64,000 bases of DNA from Accumulibacter sp. (GCF_029255285.1 NZ_JAPUVI010000112.1:1-64000); one strand, 5' to 3'. Counted from the stretch's first letter, positions 36,407 through 44,973 are shown. A program made the numbers and translations. Notes: generated by a model from the sequence alone, not told the origin.

Positions 36407-36714
36407 GATGATTCCTTATTCGGAGGATGTCGGTGTCGCTTGCTGAGTGATTGGTCAAAAAAAAACGGATCGGCGAACGCCTGTCTAGCTTTGCAGGATA
36501 GGAAAATCAGGCGCATCGGTCAAGGCGGGCGGCGAAATGCACGGTCTTGCGAGCGGCCTCCAGTCGTTCGTCGGAAAGATCGAAAGCGGCGGGCGGAGAG
36601 GTACACGCTCACACGCTCGCTTTCCCGTCGCGCAGGACGGTTCCAGTGGCGGCGACCGCCTGATCTGGCACGAGGGGCCAACCGGAAAGCCGCGGGGTGC
36701 CGCAGCAGCGTAGC
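36407..36714. other. Spacer between the DMT transporter and the Ala-rich gene
   Basis: 308 bp. It holds an A9 tract at about 36457 and no convincing ORF. The Ala-rich gene promoter should lie here. No hairpin with T-run was seen after the transporter stop. Confidence 0.45.
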
Positions 36715-37575
36715 TCAAGGCGCCGGTGGCGCCGGCGCCGGGCTGGCGCGCGAGAAGCGAGTGGCCGCCAGTCCTGACAGGACGATCAGCCCGATGGCCA
36801 GCCAGGTCGACCGATCGGGCGTTTCGTGCCACAGGATGATGCCGAACAGGCTGGCGAAGACGACCGTACTATAGGCCAGCGCGGCGGCCAGCAGCGTTTG
36901 CGAGCCGGTGTAGGCGCGCGTCATCGCCAGTTGCGCGGCGGTGGCGAAGGCCGCTACGCCGACCAGCAGCGAGCCGCTGCGCAGGTCCACCGGATGTCTG
37001 TCCGACAGCGACAGCCAGGCGCTGGCGCAGATCGATGAGACGAGCGAAAAATAGAACACGGTGCGCGTTTCCGGCTCGCCGCGCGACCCGAGTTCGCGCA
37101 CGCTGAAGTAGGCCATGCCGGCGAGTACGCCGGAGAGCAGGCCGATCAGTCCGGCAGCCCATTGCTCGGCGTGCAGCGTCGGCTTGAGCAACAGGCCGAC
37201 CCCGGCCAGTCCGAGGATCAGGGCGCCGACGATCCCCGTGCTCAGGCGCAGGCCGGATATCGCCAGGTAAATGGCCAGGAAGATCGCCGACGTGTAGTTG
37301 AGCGTCACCGCCGTCGCCAGTGGCAACAGGGTGATCGCCCAGAAGTACGTGCCGAGCGCCGCGAAACCGAGCGCTCCCCGGCTGACCTGCCATCGCCAGT
37401 GCGGTGTTCCAAGCGATATCCCGCGCAGTCTGACTAGGGCAAGCATCAGGATCAGCGACAGGAAGCTGCGGTAGAAAACGATCTCCACCGCCGAGTGCGT
37501 GGCCGCCGCCAGCTTCACGCATACGCCCATGCAGGCGAACAGCAGGCTGGCCAGGAGCATCCACAGGGATTGCAT
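36715..37575 (-). CDS. EamA/DMT superfamily transporter
   Basis: 286 residues from ATG 37575, with ten hydrophobic helices in two EamA repeats (SLWMLLASLLFACMGVCVKL... and AAGLIGLLSGVLAGMAYFSV...). Shared landmarks are FYRSFLSLIL, LNYTSAIFLAIY, and in repeat two YSTVVFASLFGIILWHE. It is probably a drug/metabolite exporter of the inner membrane; the substrate cannot be told. The tail APAPPAP is short and Pro-rich. The start upstream at 37728 would add a non-hydrophobic 51 residues and is rejected. Confidence 0.87.
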   Translation of the reverse strand: MQSLWMLLASLLFACMGVCVKLAAATHSAVEIVFYRSFLSLILMLALVRLRGISLGTPHWRWQVSRGALGFAALGTYFWAITLLPLATAVTLNYTSAIFLAIYLAISGLRLSTGIVGALILGLAGVGLLLKPTLHAEQWAAGLIGLLSGVLAGMAYFSVRELGSRGEPETRTVFYFSLVSSICASAWLSLSDRHPVDLRSGSLLVGVAAFATAAQLAMTRAYTGSQTLLAAALAYSTVVFASLFGIILWHETPDRSTWLAIGLIVLSGLAATRFSRASPAPAPPAP

Positions 37576-37692
37576 CGAAGTGCGTCGCCGGAAAGGGAAG
37601 GCAGATCTTACCCTCAAGCCCGTCAGGCCGGGGGATGAGATCCGAGATCGAAACGTGTCGGGAATTTTGACAGTCGGCTCGGCAAGCCGGCT

Positions 37693-37708
37693 GGGCGACT
37701 TGTCGCCC
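37693..37708. promoter_or_regulatory. Palindrome upstream of PEP-CTERM gene 2 promoter
   Basis: GGGCGACTTGTCGCCC is a perfect 7-bp inverted repeat with a 2-bp spacer, 60 bp before the -24/-12 promoter. Similar GTCGC/GCGAC pairs precede the other two PEP-CTERM promoters, so it may be an enhancer-binding activator site. Confidence 0.4.
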
Positions 37709-37768
37709 TCCATCGAACAACGCCCCAAAGCGCTGTATTAATGATTGATCGTGGGCTTCGTCGCTGTA

Positions 37769-37784
37769 TGGCACGGAACATGCT
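37769..37784 (+). promoter_or_regulatory. Sigma-54 (-24/-12) promoter of PEP-CTERM gene 2
   Basis: TGGCACGGAACATGCT matches TGGCACG-N4-TTGCT with one mismatch; GG and GC are 10 bp apart. It lies 80 bp upstream of the start codon at 37865. Confidence 0.78.
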
Positions 37785-37864
37785 TAAAGGTTCATGCCGC
37801 GAGCCGCCGCGATCCTTTCAGGCTCGCAAATCATTACCTAGCTACATCACCGGAGAAGAACCCC

Positions 37865-38446
37865 ATGAAAAAACTTGTCCCGCTTCTTGTTGCCGCACTT
37901 GGCTCCCTTCCGCTGGTGGCAAACGCCTTTCCGATCGCCGCGCCGGGCAGCGAAGGCCTCAAGGTCATCGTCAGCAGCACTGATCCAATCGTTGCGACTT
38001 ATCAGGGTAACTCCGCTTCGTACAGCAACGATCTTTACCTGATGCTCGATGGTCTAGGCAATCCGGGCGACGACGGAAATTTCAGCAACGACCGGTTCAT
38101 TTTCAACAATCATGCCTCGTCGGTGGGCAGCACCGTCAACCTCGGTTCGTTCACCGTAGGCACCGAGCTGATTTTCCGACTGCACGTCAACAACACAGGC
38201 TACGACTTCTTCACGGGGCCGGCGGCACGTAACGCTGACGGTAGTTCCCATGCGCGCGTCCAGGGAGAGTGGCTGCCTGGCGAAGCGCTGGTCAGTTTCG
38301 AAGATCTCAACGGTGGTCCGTTCGACTACAACGATCTGAGCTTTTCGTTCACCAATACGCGTTCCTCGGTCCCTGAGCCTGGAGCGCTGGCTCTGCTGGC
38401 CTTGGGTCTGGTGGGTCTGGGGATGGGGCGCCGCGGTACGCGGTAA
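37865..38446 (+). CDS. PEP-CTERM sorting domain protein 2 (DUF4114-like)
   Basis: 193 residues from ATG 37865 with GGAGAAG upstream. Signal peptide KKLVPLLVAALGSLPLVANA. The middle contains GTELIFRLHVNNTGYDFFTG and ends EALVSFEDLNGGPFDYNDLSF, the acidic D-Y-N-D-L pattern of calcium-associated DUF4114 domains. The C-terminus is SSVPEPGALALLALGLVGLGMGRRGTR in three parts: PEP, helix, Arg-rich end. Exported and anchored or released by exosortase; likely a matrix or surface protein. Transcription is probably from the sigma-54 site at 37769. Confidence 0.9.
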   Translation: MKKLVPLLVAALGSLPLVANAFPIAAPGSEGLKVIVSSTDPIVATYQGNSASYSNDLYLMLDGLGNPGDDGNFSNDRFIFNNHASSVGSTVNLGSFTVGTELIFRLHVNNTGYDFFTGPAARNADGSSHARVQGEWLPGEALVSFEDLNGGPFDYNDLSFSFTNTRSSVPEPGALALLALGLVGLGMGRRGTR

Positions 38447-38468
38447 GCTTTGATTCCGGCGCAGGTGT

Positions 38469-38505
38469 CGAGGAGTCGCCCTGGCGGGAGTGACGCGAGT
38501 CCTCG
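38469..38505 (+). terminator. Possible hairpin terminator after PEP-CTERM gene 2
   Basis: CGAGGAGTCGC (38469-38479) pairs with GCGAGTCCTCG (38495-38505) with one mismatch. No T-run follows, so it may only protect the 3' end. Confidence 0.35.
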
Positions 38506-38641
38506 ATCGTATCTGGTTGGCCGGTTTTCTCATGCGGTAGAGAGATAGCGGGGCGCTTTTGCGTTTCCTGGCCCGCTTGCGGGGTAGACTGCGCCCTTCG
38601 CCATCTTTGGTCCGGCTGCCAGCCGGGCCCGCCTGCCGGCC

Positions 38642-39274
38642 ATGGACTTCCCCCTCAAACCGCTGATCACACTGTTGGCGATCGTCAACCCGATCGGAGT
38701 GATCCCCTTTTTCATCCATTTCACACGCAATCTGAGTGGCGCGCAGCGGGCCAAAACGGCGCGCGTGGCCGCGTTTACCGCTTTCGTCGTGATCGCCACG
38801 AGCGCCCTGGCGGGCCTCAAGGTACTCGAGTTTTTCGGCATTTCACTGGCCTCGTTCCAGGTCGGCGGCGGCATGCTGCTGTTGATCAGTTCGATGCACA
38901 TGCTTAACGCGCAACCGGCCGAGTCGCGTTCGCAGGACGTGGACGAGGGCGCCAGCCGCGCCGACTCCGGAGCCAGCATCGCCGTCGTGCCCTTGACGAT
39001 TCCTTTGCTCACCGGCCCGGCGTCTATCTCGACCGTGGTGATTTATGCCGACAAGGCCAAGCACGTCTGGGAACTCGGTGTACTCGTGGTCTATGGCTTG
39101 GTGATCGGTCTCGCGACCTGGCTGGCTTTGTCGGCCGCCGGTCGGATCGGCAAGTTCATGGGCCAGACGGGGATCAACGTGATGACCCGGCTGATGGGTC
39201 TGATCCTCGCCGCGATCGCGGTCGAGGTCATGGCTGACGGCTTGATCAAACTCTTTCCGGTGCTTGGCCGTTGA
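38642..39274 (+). CDS. MarC family integral membrane protein
   Basis: 210 residues, six helices. Family marks: the start LITLLAIVNPIGVIPFFIHFT, the loop VGGGMLLLISSMHML, then VVPLTIPLLTGPASISTVV and a final VMTRLMGLILAAIAVEVMADG. The MarC role is unsettled; earlier links to multiple antibiotic resistance were withdrawn. ATG 38642. The central loop (AESRSQDVDEGASRADS) is hydrophilic. Confidence 0.9.
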   Translation: MDFPLKPLITLLAIVNPIGVIPFFIHFTRNLSGAQRAKTARVAAFTAFVVIATSALAGLKVLEFFGISLASFQVGGGMLLLISSMHMLNAQPAESRSQDVDEGASRADSGASIAVVPLTIPLLTGPASISTVVIYADKAKHVWELGVLVVYGLVIGLATWLALSAAGRIGKFMGQTGINVMTRLMGLILAAIAVEVMADGLIKLFPVLGR

Positions 39275-39328
39275 GCGGCAGCACCTCGCTGCTGGAACGG
39301 CTTGCTCCTCTGAGTTGAGTCGGCGCCG

Positions 39329-39585
39329 GTGACGCTGGCCGACGTCTTCGGTCGGCACGGGCCGGCGTATCTCGCCAGCCACGTCCTGTCGTCGGCTAGG
39401 GCGAAGGTCTGGCGGGAGATCGTCGCCTGTCGCACGGCCGTGCTCGGCGGCCACGTCGAGACCTGCGACGGCTGCGGCGTGACGCGACACGTCCTTCACT
39501 CGTGCCGCAACCGCCACGGCCCGCAGTGCCAGACCCGAGCCAAGGAGAACTGGCTGGCGAAACGGCGCCAGGATCTGTTGCGGCG
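39329..39585 (+). pseudogene. IS91-type transposase, N-terminal remnant
   Basis: About 85 residues read like an IS91/IS801 transposase start: LADVFGRHGPAYLASH, the zinc-binding region CDGCGVTRHVLHSCRNRHGPQC, then WLAKRRQDLL. The usual next motif (proline-rich, then FHVVFTLP) is missing, because the frame runs into the left end of the IS3 element and stops at 39631 on IS3 sequence. The rest of the transposase, including the HUH and tyrosine motifs, is not found on the other side, so the gene is deleted as well as interrupted. Confidence 0.75.
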
Positions 39586-39645
39586 GTCACGTTTTTTCGG
39601 ACAGTCGGATAAGCTAAGGCCGACCGGTTGAAAGGGACGTGAAAA

Positions 39646-39999
39646 ATGGGAGCAAAGCGCAAGCAGCACAGCGCGGAATTCAAAGCGCGGGTCGCGATGG
39701 CGGCCTTGTCGGGAGACAAGACGTTGGCGGAACTCGCCTCGGAATACGGCGTGCACCCGACGATGATCAGCACCTGGAAACAGGAGTTGGTCAAGAACGC
39801 CAAGGACCTGTTCGAGCGGGGCACCAAGAAAGCCGCCGATCCACAGGCCGTGATCGACAACCGGCATCGCAAGATTGGCCAGTTGCAGGTTGAACGGGAT
39901 TTCTTGGCCGGACAGCCCGCCATTGCCCGACTGTTGAAAGGCGGGCAAGGATCAAGACGGGAAGCGCGCTGTCCGTCACCCGACAAGCCGAGTTGCTGA
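39646..39999 (+). CDS. IS3-family OrfA (transposase HTH subunit)
   Basis: 117 residues. The N-terminal HTH_8/HTH_23 module is KRKQHSAEFKARVAMAALSGDK, with the recognition region ELASEYGVHPTMISTWKQEL. A leucine-zipper-like helix follows (RHRKIGQLQVERDFLA). In IS3 elements OrfA alone can regulate, and the active enzyme is an OrfAB fusion made by -1 frameshift. Here the orfB frame is -1 relative to orfA and is open from at least 39918, which fits this. Confidence 0.88.
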   Translation: MGAKRKQHSAEFKARVAMAALSGDKTLAELASEYGVHPTMISTWKQELVKNAKDLFERGTKKAADPQAVIDNRHRKIGQLQVERDFLAGQPAIARLLKGGQGSRREARCPSPDKPSC

Positions 40000-40781
40000 G
40001 CGTCTCGCGCAGCAGCGTCTACTATCGGCCGCCGCCGGACTCGCAGGAAGAACTCGACCTGCTCAAGCGGCTCGACGAGAGCTTCACCGAGAACCCGATG
40101 TACGGGAGCCGGCGTTTGCCGCAGATGCTCAAGCGCGAAGGCACACTGGTCGGTCGTCGCCGGATCAGGCGTCTGATGAAGAAGCTCGGCCGGTGGGCGA
40201 TTGGCCCGAAGCCAAACACCAGCAAACCCCACCCCGAGCACAAGATTTACCCGTATCTGCTGCGCGGCGTGGTCATCGACTACCCGAACCCGGTCTGGGC
40301 CACCGACATCACCTACATCCGCATGCGGCACGGCTTCCTGTACCTGTGCGCCATCATGGATTGGGCGACGCGCAGAGTGCTGAGCTGGCGCCTGTCGAAT
40401 ACGCTGACCAGCGATTTCTACACGGCAGCACTCAAGGAGGCGCTGGCGCGTTACGGAACGCCGGAAATCTTCAACACCGACCAGGGTAGCCAATTCACCC
40501 GCGCCGAATTCACCGGTGTGCTGATCGAGCACAAGATCAAGATCAGCATGGACGGTCGGGGGCGTTGCCACGACAACATCTTCGTCGAACGCCTGTGGTC
40601 GACGGTAAAGCACGAGTGGGTCTATCAGCGCCCGTGTGACAACGGAATCGAGCAGCGAAAGAGTCTCGCCGAGTGCTTCGACTGGTACAACCGTCGGCGT
40701 CCGCCTCAGTCGCTCGGCTGGAAGACTCCGGACGAAACCTACTTCGACGCCTTGGCGCAAGCGCAATCCCCGGCGGCGTAA
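39993..40781 (+). CDS. IS3-family OrfB (DDE transposase)
   Basis: 262 residues in the open part from TTG 39993; homology begins earlier in the same frame (VERRARIKTGSALSVTRQAEL), as expected of a frameshifted product. It has the HTH_21 segment YGSRRLPQMLKREGTLVGRRRIRRLM. The rve core carries D in WATDITYIRM, D in FNTDQGSQF and E in NIFVERLWS, a complete DDE triad, and ends RRPPQSLGWKTPDE. It appears intact, so the element may be active. Confidence 0.9.
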   Translation: MLSVSRSSVYYRPPPDSQEELDLLKRLDESFTENPMYGSRRLPQMLKREGTLVGRRRIRRLMKKLGRWAIGPKPNTSKPHPEHKIYPYLLRGVVIDYPNPVWATDITYIRMRHGFLYLCAIMDWATRRVLSWRLSNTLTSDFYTAALKEALARYGTPEIFNTDQGSQFTRAEFTGVLIEHKIKISMDGRGRCHDNIFVERLWSTVKHEWVYQRPCDNGIEQRKSLAECFDWYNRRRPPQSLGWKTPDETYFDALAQAQSPAA

Positions 40782-40800
40782 CATGCGAAAAAGACGATGC

Positions 40801-40945
40801 CCTGTGGATTTGTGGACAGCCGGCTGCGCCGGTTCCCGCCTGATCGCGCCAGCGCGATCCCCTATGGACAAGCCCTGGACAACGCTACGCGTTGCCCACC
40901 GCTTGCCCACAGGTCGGCGGCTGCCCACAAGCCCCACAGCGCTCG
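40801..40945. other. Hairpin-rich TGTGGACA/TGCCCACA segment, likely IS91-type end
   Basis: Three tight hairpins follow one another: CCGGC-TGC-GCCGG (40820-40832), GATCGCGC-CA-GCGCGATC (40842-40859) and CAACGC-TAC-GCGTTG (40880-40894). They are spaced by TGTGGACA, TATGGACA, CTGGACA and several TGCCCAC motifs. This layout resembles the non-coding end of IS91-type elements as I remember them, matching the transposase remnant on the other side of the IS3 element. No ORF is convincing up to 41108. Confidence 0.5.
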
Positions 40946-41108
40946 ATCTGATCGGGATAGAATCCGGGAAAGTCAAAACCATCTCTCCGGTTCTGGCCTT
41001 AGCTTATTCCACCCCGGTGGCTGTCCAAGCGACCGGGAGCACCGCAGACTGCAGTTGACCCGACGTCGCCCGCGGCGCGCCGGGTCCGCTGCCGGCTACA
41101 CTTTACAA

Positions 41109-42494
41109 CTAATGGAGGCTCTTCAGAAAAGCGCGGCGTTCCGGCTCGGAGTCGATATGCTCGGCGAGCCTTCGGTAGAGTTCGTTGACGTCGCCCGTAT
41201 CGCTTGCCGCGCGCTTGATCAGCACTTTGGCGAGCGGGCCGACGTAGTCGGCGAGGCGCTTTTCGGCCTCGGCGAGGGTTGCCGGAGTGAAAGCTCGAGC
41301 GGGTTTCGCGGCGCCCATTGGCGAGGGCGATGGCGACGCGGTCGCCGGAATCGCGCTGGTGCTTGTCGCTTTGTTCAGCCGTTCGACGTGCTGCAGGAAA
41401 TCCGAACGCTCGGCGCCTTCGGGAATGCTCTCGGCGAGTGTCGAGCAGAACTCGTCTAGGCTTTTCGCCTGTGTCGCCACTTTGCGCACCAGATGCTTGG
41501 CAAGCGGGCCGATCGACCGGATGAGGGACGACTCGATCTCGGCCAGCGTTTCCGCCGGCAGTGGCAGGGGTAGGCTGATGGCCTTGTCGTCGGTGGCGTG
41601 TGCCGCGTCGCAACCTGGCAAAGGCGGCGAACCGGCCGCGTCACGGCCGGCCGGCCTGACAGTCGGCTTGCTCTTGACGAACGCGGCCAGCAGAGCGTTG
41701 GTGAAGTCGCGCGCGCTTTGGAAACGGTCGTCCGGTTTCTTTGCCAGGGCGCGCGCCAGCAATTCGTCGAAGATTGATGGTACGTCGGCAACCAAGGTCG
41801 AAGGTGGGGCGGGGTCGACGTGCAGGACGTGGTGCATGACCGTCGCTGGAGTCTCGGCGACGAAAGGTCCGCGGCCGGTGAGCAACTCGTAAAGAATTAC
41901 CCCGGCCGACCACAGGTCGGCCCGGCCATCCGCGGCCAGGCCGAGCAGTTGTTCGGGCGCGATATGTGTCGGCGTTCCCATGACCGTACCTACTTGCGTC
42001 AGCGACGAAGTCTCCAGCCGGGCGACGCCGAAGTCCATTACCTTGATCTTCATCCCGCGCAACACCATCACGTTGGCCGGCTTGATGTCGCGGTGCACGA
42101 CGCCATGTCGATGCGAGTAGTCGAGCGCGGCGAGCAATTGTTTCATCACCTCGAAAACGTCGATCAGTTCGAAGCGGCCGCGGTCGCGCATCAGCCTGCG
42201 CAACTGCCGCCCCTCGACATACTCCATGACGATGAACGCCATCCGTTCGTCTTCGCCATATTCATAGACCCCGACGATGGCCGGGTGCTGCAGTCTCCCG
42301 CCGGCCTGAGCCTCGCGTTTGAAGCGGGCGATTGCCGCCGCCGATTCGACGCTCTCCAGATATTCGGCAAGAATCGTCTTGATCGCCACCGGTCTTTCGA
42401 TGACCGGATCGAAGCCCTCGTACACGGTACCCATCGCGCCCTTGCCAATCTCGCGACGGATTTCGTATTTGCCGATGTGGTGAGGCAGGGTCAT
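41109..42494 (-). CDS. Hanks-type serine/threonine protein kinase with duplicated C-terminal domain
   Basis: 461 residues, cytoplasmic, no membrane helix. Kinase domain about 8-265: glycine loop IGKGAMGTVYEG, Lys39 (VAIKT), HRD with Asp136 (VVHRDIKPANVM), DFG Asp154, APE in PTHIAPEQL; Arg in HRD marks an activation-loop-regulated kinase. After a Pro/Ala linker come two related about 55-residue units (AEIESSLIRSIGPLAKHLVRK and AEAEKRLADYVGPLAKVLIK) of the DUF8082 type, possibly for dimerisation. It lies 18 bp after the heme-sensor gene on the same strand, so the pair likely forms one signalling unit. Confidence 0.92.
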   Translation of the reverse strand: MTLPHHIGKYEIRREIGKGAMGTVYEGFDPVIERPVAIKTILAEYLESVESAAAIARFKREAQAGGRLQHPAIVGVYEYGEDERMAFIVMEYVEGRQLRRLMRDRGRFELIDVFEVMKQLLAALDYSHRHGVVHRDIKPANVMVLRGMKIKVMDFGVARLETSSLTQVGTVMGTPTHIAPEQLLGLAADGRADLWSAGVILYELLTGRGPFVAETPATVMHHVLHVDPAPPSTLVADVPSIFDELLARALAKKPDDRFQSARDFTNALLAAFVKSKPTVRPAGRDAAGSPPLPGCDAAHATDDKAISLPLPLPAETLAEIESSLIRSIGPLAKHLVRKVATQAKSLDEFCSTLAESIPEGAERSDFLQHVERLNKATSTSAIPATASPSPSPMGAAKPARAFTPATLAEAEKRLADYVGPLAKVLIKRAASDTGDVNELYRRLAEHIDSEPERRAFLKSLH

Positions 42495-42512
42495 GGCGTC
42501 GGGTCTCCGCGC

Positions 42513-43385
42513 TCAACCTTCGATCAGCTTGATCGCTTTTTCCAGGCTGCGGCGCATGCGGTTGAAGGAATTACCCAGGATACCGATCTCGTCGCCGCCG
42601 TGCGCCGGGAACTCGGGCAAGTCGAAGTCGCCGGTGGATATCCGGTCCGCCGCGGCCGACATGTTCGAAATGGGCCGGATGATCAACAGCGACAGCATGA
42701 CGTTGAGGACCGCGAAGGTGGCCAGGAAAATCCCGCCCAGCGAGAGCATGAAGGTGTTGAAGGTGCGCTGCGCGTTGGCCAGCGGCACCGACATTGGCAC
42801 CGAGACCACCTGTGCGCCTATCGTTTCCATGTGTTGCCAGCCGAAGCCGTTGTTCTCGCCATAAATCCGAATCATCGACGGTGGCGCGGCCGAGGGGACG
42901 CTGTGGCAGGCTAGGCACGCCGGGTCGCTGATCGTGATCGGTCGTGCCAGATAGAGCATGCGTCCGGTCGGTGTCTCGCGTTCGCCGGCCAGTTCCCGGG
43001 CTCCGGCATCGGCCCGGAACTTCTGCACGATGTCGCTCTCCCATTCGACCGCACGGTCGCGCGGGTTGGTCGGGTTGAGCGCCGCTTCCTTGTAGGCGAA
43101 GTCCGGGTACTTCACACGCAGGTTGTTGAATACCTCGGTCGCTGCGTAGGCCGGGACCGTTTGCGGCAGGAAGGTGTCAGCCAACTGCGCGTCGAGCAGC
43201 GGCTTCACCTGTTTGACGGTGTAGCCGCGTACCGACAGTGCGGATTCCATCATCAACCCGGCATTGCGCAAGGTCTCCTGTTTGGCGTTTTCGTCGAGCA
43301 GCCGGTGCGACACGTAGGCGGAGACGCTCATTCCAGCGCCAAAGACGACCAGCAACACCAGATTGAATTTCAGTCGCAGACCCAT
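42513..43385 (-). CDS. Tll0287-like (DUF3365) heme-c sensor with HAMP domain
   Basis: 290 residues from ATG 43385 with AGGAG upstream. A first membrane helix (about 7-27) and a second (about 210-232) flank a periplasmic DUF3365 domain with one c-type heme site Cys157-x2-Cys160-His161 (DPACLACHS). A HAMP domain follows (IIRPISNMSAAADRISTGDFD), then a short coiled coil, and the protein ends without kinase, cyclase or MCP output. Redox or gas sensing through heme is likely. Output may pass to the adjacent Ser/Thr kinase. Confidence 0.87.
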   Translation of the reverse strand: MGLRLKFNLVLLVVFGAGMSVSAYVSHRLLDENAKQETLRNAGLMMESALSVRGYTVKQVKPLLDAQLADTFLPQTVPAYAATEVFNNLRVKYPDFAYKEAALNPTNPRDRAVEWESDIVQKFRADAGARELAGERETPTGRMLYLARPITISDPACLACHSVPSAAPPSMIRIYGENNGFGWQHMETIGAQVVSVPMSVPLANAQRTFNTFMLSLGGIFLATFAVLNVMLSLLIIRPISNMSAAADRISTGDFDLPEFPAHGGDEIGILGNSFNRMRRSLEKAIKLIEG

Positions 43386-43812
43386 CAGCACTACTCCTGG
43401 CAATAGGATGCGGATCGAAGATCCCGCGGCAGCGCGCAGAGTATATGTGGCGCGGTCAACGGCGGTCAATCTCGATCCGGCGCGCGGCCATACCCGATGG
43501 CGCCGGTTTGATGGCGATGTCGCCGCCAGCGACGCGAAGCGAGCGGTGTCGGCCGCTATTGACGGAAAATCTTACAGGCGCCGGTCGCCGCGACTTCGGT
43601 AAGCTGCCAAGCTACTGTTTAATAATCGATATATGGTTAAGGCGCGAATCTTGCTTATAGCATTCTGGTGGCGGTGTGCTCTTCGCTAGCGGTACGCGGC
43701 CTGTGCGGCAGCGCCACCTCGTGCGTGCCGCGTCGAGCCTGGGCAAGTCTGTAGCAGATTGGCTTCTATTTTCGGCGTGCGCAGTTTGACCACACCAACC
43801 GGAGAACGACAA
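43386..43812. other. 427-bp divergent regulatory region
   Basis: Divergent spacer between the heme sensor (minus) and PEP-CTERM gene 3 (plus). It contains GTCGC-C-GCGAC (43584-43594), an AT-rich stretch (43616-43640) and the -24/-12 promoter at 43640. No ORF is convincing. The sensor promoter must lie in the left part, but none is clear. Confidence 0.5.
43640..43655 (+). promoter_or_regulatory. Sigma-54 (-24/-12) promoter of PEP-CTERM gene 3
   Basis: AGGCGCGAATCTTGCT keeps GG-N10-GC and the full TTGCT of the -12 element; the -24 element has two mismatches to TGGCACG. It is weaker than the sites at 4290 and 37769 but in the same context, upstream of a PEP-CTERM gene. The leader to GTG 43813 would be about 147 nt. 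Confidence 0.6.
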
Positions 43813-44820
43813 GTGATATCAAGAACCTTCCTTCGTGCCTCTTGCCTTGCCCTCGGGCTGTCGTCGATCGGCCTGACATCGGCCGTACAGGCGCAGACTG
43901 TCAGTGCTCCCTTCGCCGCCGACTATACGCTCGTCGATCTGGCCGCCGTGCCGTCACTGCCGCTTCCTTACGGCGGGCTTAGCTTCAAGGCGGGAGATCC
44001 CAACACCATTCTGATCGGCGGGACGGCCAACGCAGCCAGTGGTCTGCTCTACCAGATCGGTGTGGTGCGTGGCGTCGATAATCACATTACCGGCTTCAGC
44101 GGCAGCGCGACGGCTTTCGGCACGGTCGGTGCCTTCAACGATGGTGGGGTGGTGTATGGTCCGGGTGGCGTACTGTTCACATCCCAGTGGCCGGAAAACA
44201 AGCTGGTGCAAACCAAGCCCGGTAGTAGCGCAGCGGACAAGGTGATCGACCTGCTTCCGTTCGGCGTCGCGCCATCGCATGCCGCGTTGAACTTCGTTCC
44301 GGCCGGCTTTGCCGGTGCTTCACAGATGAAGCTGGTGTCGTGGTCTGGCGGCCAGTTCTATACTGCGGCCTATGCACCCGACGGAACGGGGACCTTCGAC
44401 ATCAGCAGCGTCACCCAGGTCGACCTCGATTCGACCACACTGGCCATGGACACTTTGCCTGGCGGGCCCGAGGGCTTCGTCTATATTACCGCGGGTAACC
44501 CGGGCTTCGTCGCCAACGCCATGCTGGTTTCGGAGTTCAGTGCCGGCAACGTGGTGGCTTACGATCTGGATGGCGACGGCAACCCACTGGTCACGACTCG
44601 ACGTGAGTTGATCACCGGACTCGAGGGTGCGGAAGGTGCGGCTATCGATCCGCTGACCGGCGACTTCCTGTTCTCCACTTTTGGCACCACTGCGGACCGC
44701 ATCGTCGCCTTGCGCGGCTTTACCAAATTGCCGCCCCCGCTTCCGGAGCCGGCGAGCGTGCTGCTGTTCGGCATCGCGCTTGCTGGATTGGCGCTCCAAC
44801 GACGCAAGGAGAATGGCTGA
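43813..44820 (+). CDS. PEP-CTERM sorting domain protein 3
   Basis: 335 residues from GTG 43813, with GGAGA about 9 bp upstream. Signal peptide ISRTFLRASCLALGLSSIGLTSAVQA. The body looks like a beta-propeller or lectin-like fold with repeated Gly/Asp strands (GGLSFKAGDPNTILIGG, GGVVYGPGGVLFTSQWPENK, DPLTGDFLFSTFGTTADRI). The C-terminal signal is PLPEPASVLLFGIALAGLALQRRK. Exported; exosortase would process it at PEP. An upstream TTG at 43759 precedes the signal peptide and is rejected. Probably RpoN-controlled. Confidence 0.88.
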   Translation: MISRTFLRASCLALGLSSIGLTSAVQAQTVSAPFAADYTLVDLAAVPSLPLPYGGLSFKAGDPNTILIGGTANAASGLLYQIGVVRGVDNHITGFSGSATAFGTVGAFNDGGVVYGPGGVLFTSQWPENKLVQTKPGSSAADKVIDLLPFGVAPSHAALNFVPAGFAGASQMKLVSWSGGQFYTAAYAPDGTGTFDISSVTQVDLDSTTLAMDTLPGGPEGFVYITAGNPGFVANAMLVSEFSAGNVVAYDLDGDGNPLVTTRRELITGLEGAEGAAIDPLTGDFLFSTFGTTADRIVALRGFTKLPPPLPEPASVLLFGIALAGLALQRRKENG

Positions 44821-44973
44821 CAAGGTACTTCCGGCGCTGGCCGGCTCTGTCACTGGCTCAACCTGATAGAGCCGATAGCGCTCCCGGTTGCCGGTCGCTG
44901 GCGGCGAAATCCGCCTCCGGATTGTCGATCGTACTTCCCGGCGCGCCGCGACGCCTGGTGCCGGACACGACGC

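Larger units (their letters stand above)
39586..40800 (+). mobile_element. IS3-family insertion sequence
   Basis: About 1.2 kb with orfA (HTH) and orfB (DDE integrase) overlapping in different frames. Candidate imperfect ends are around 39586-39602 (TCACGTTTTTTCGGA) and 40784-40800 (reverse complement CATCGTCTTTTTCGCA). Exact ends and a target duplication could not be fixed by eye. It interrupts an IS91-type remnant. Confidence 0.8.

Noticed and set aside
40801..40945. Cluster of TGTGGA/CCCACA motifs as DnaA boxes or a replication origin
   Set aside because: Motifs lack the full TTATCCACA consensus, there is no AT-rich unwinding region or dnaA/dnaN neighbour, and the context is insertion sequences.
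40797..41459. Plus frames between the IS3 element and the kinase as genes
   Set aside because: They run across hairpins and antisense through the kinase C-terminus and show no family.
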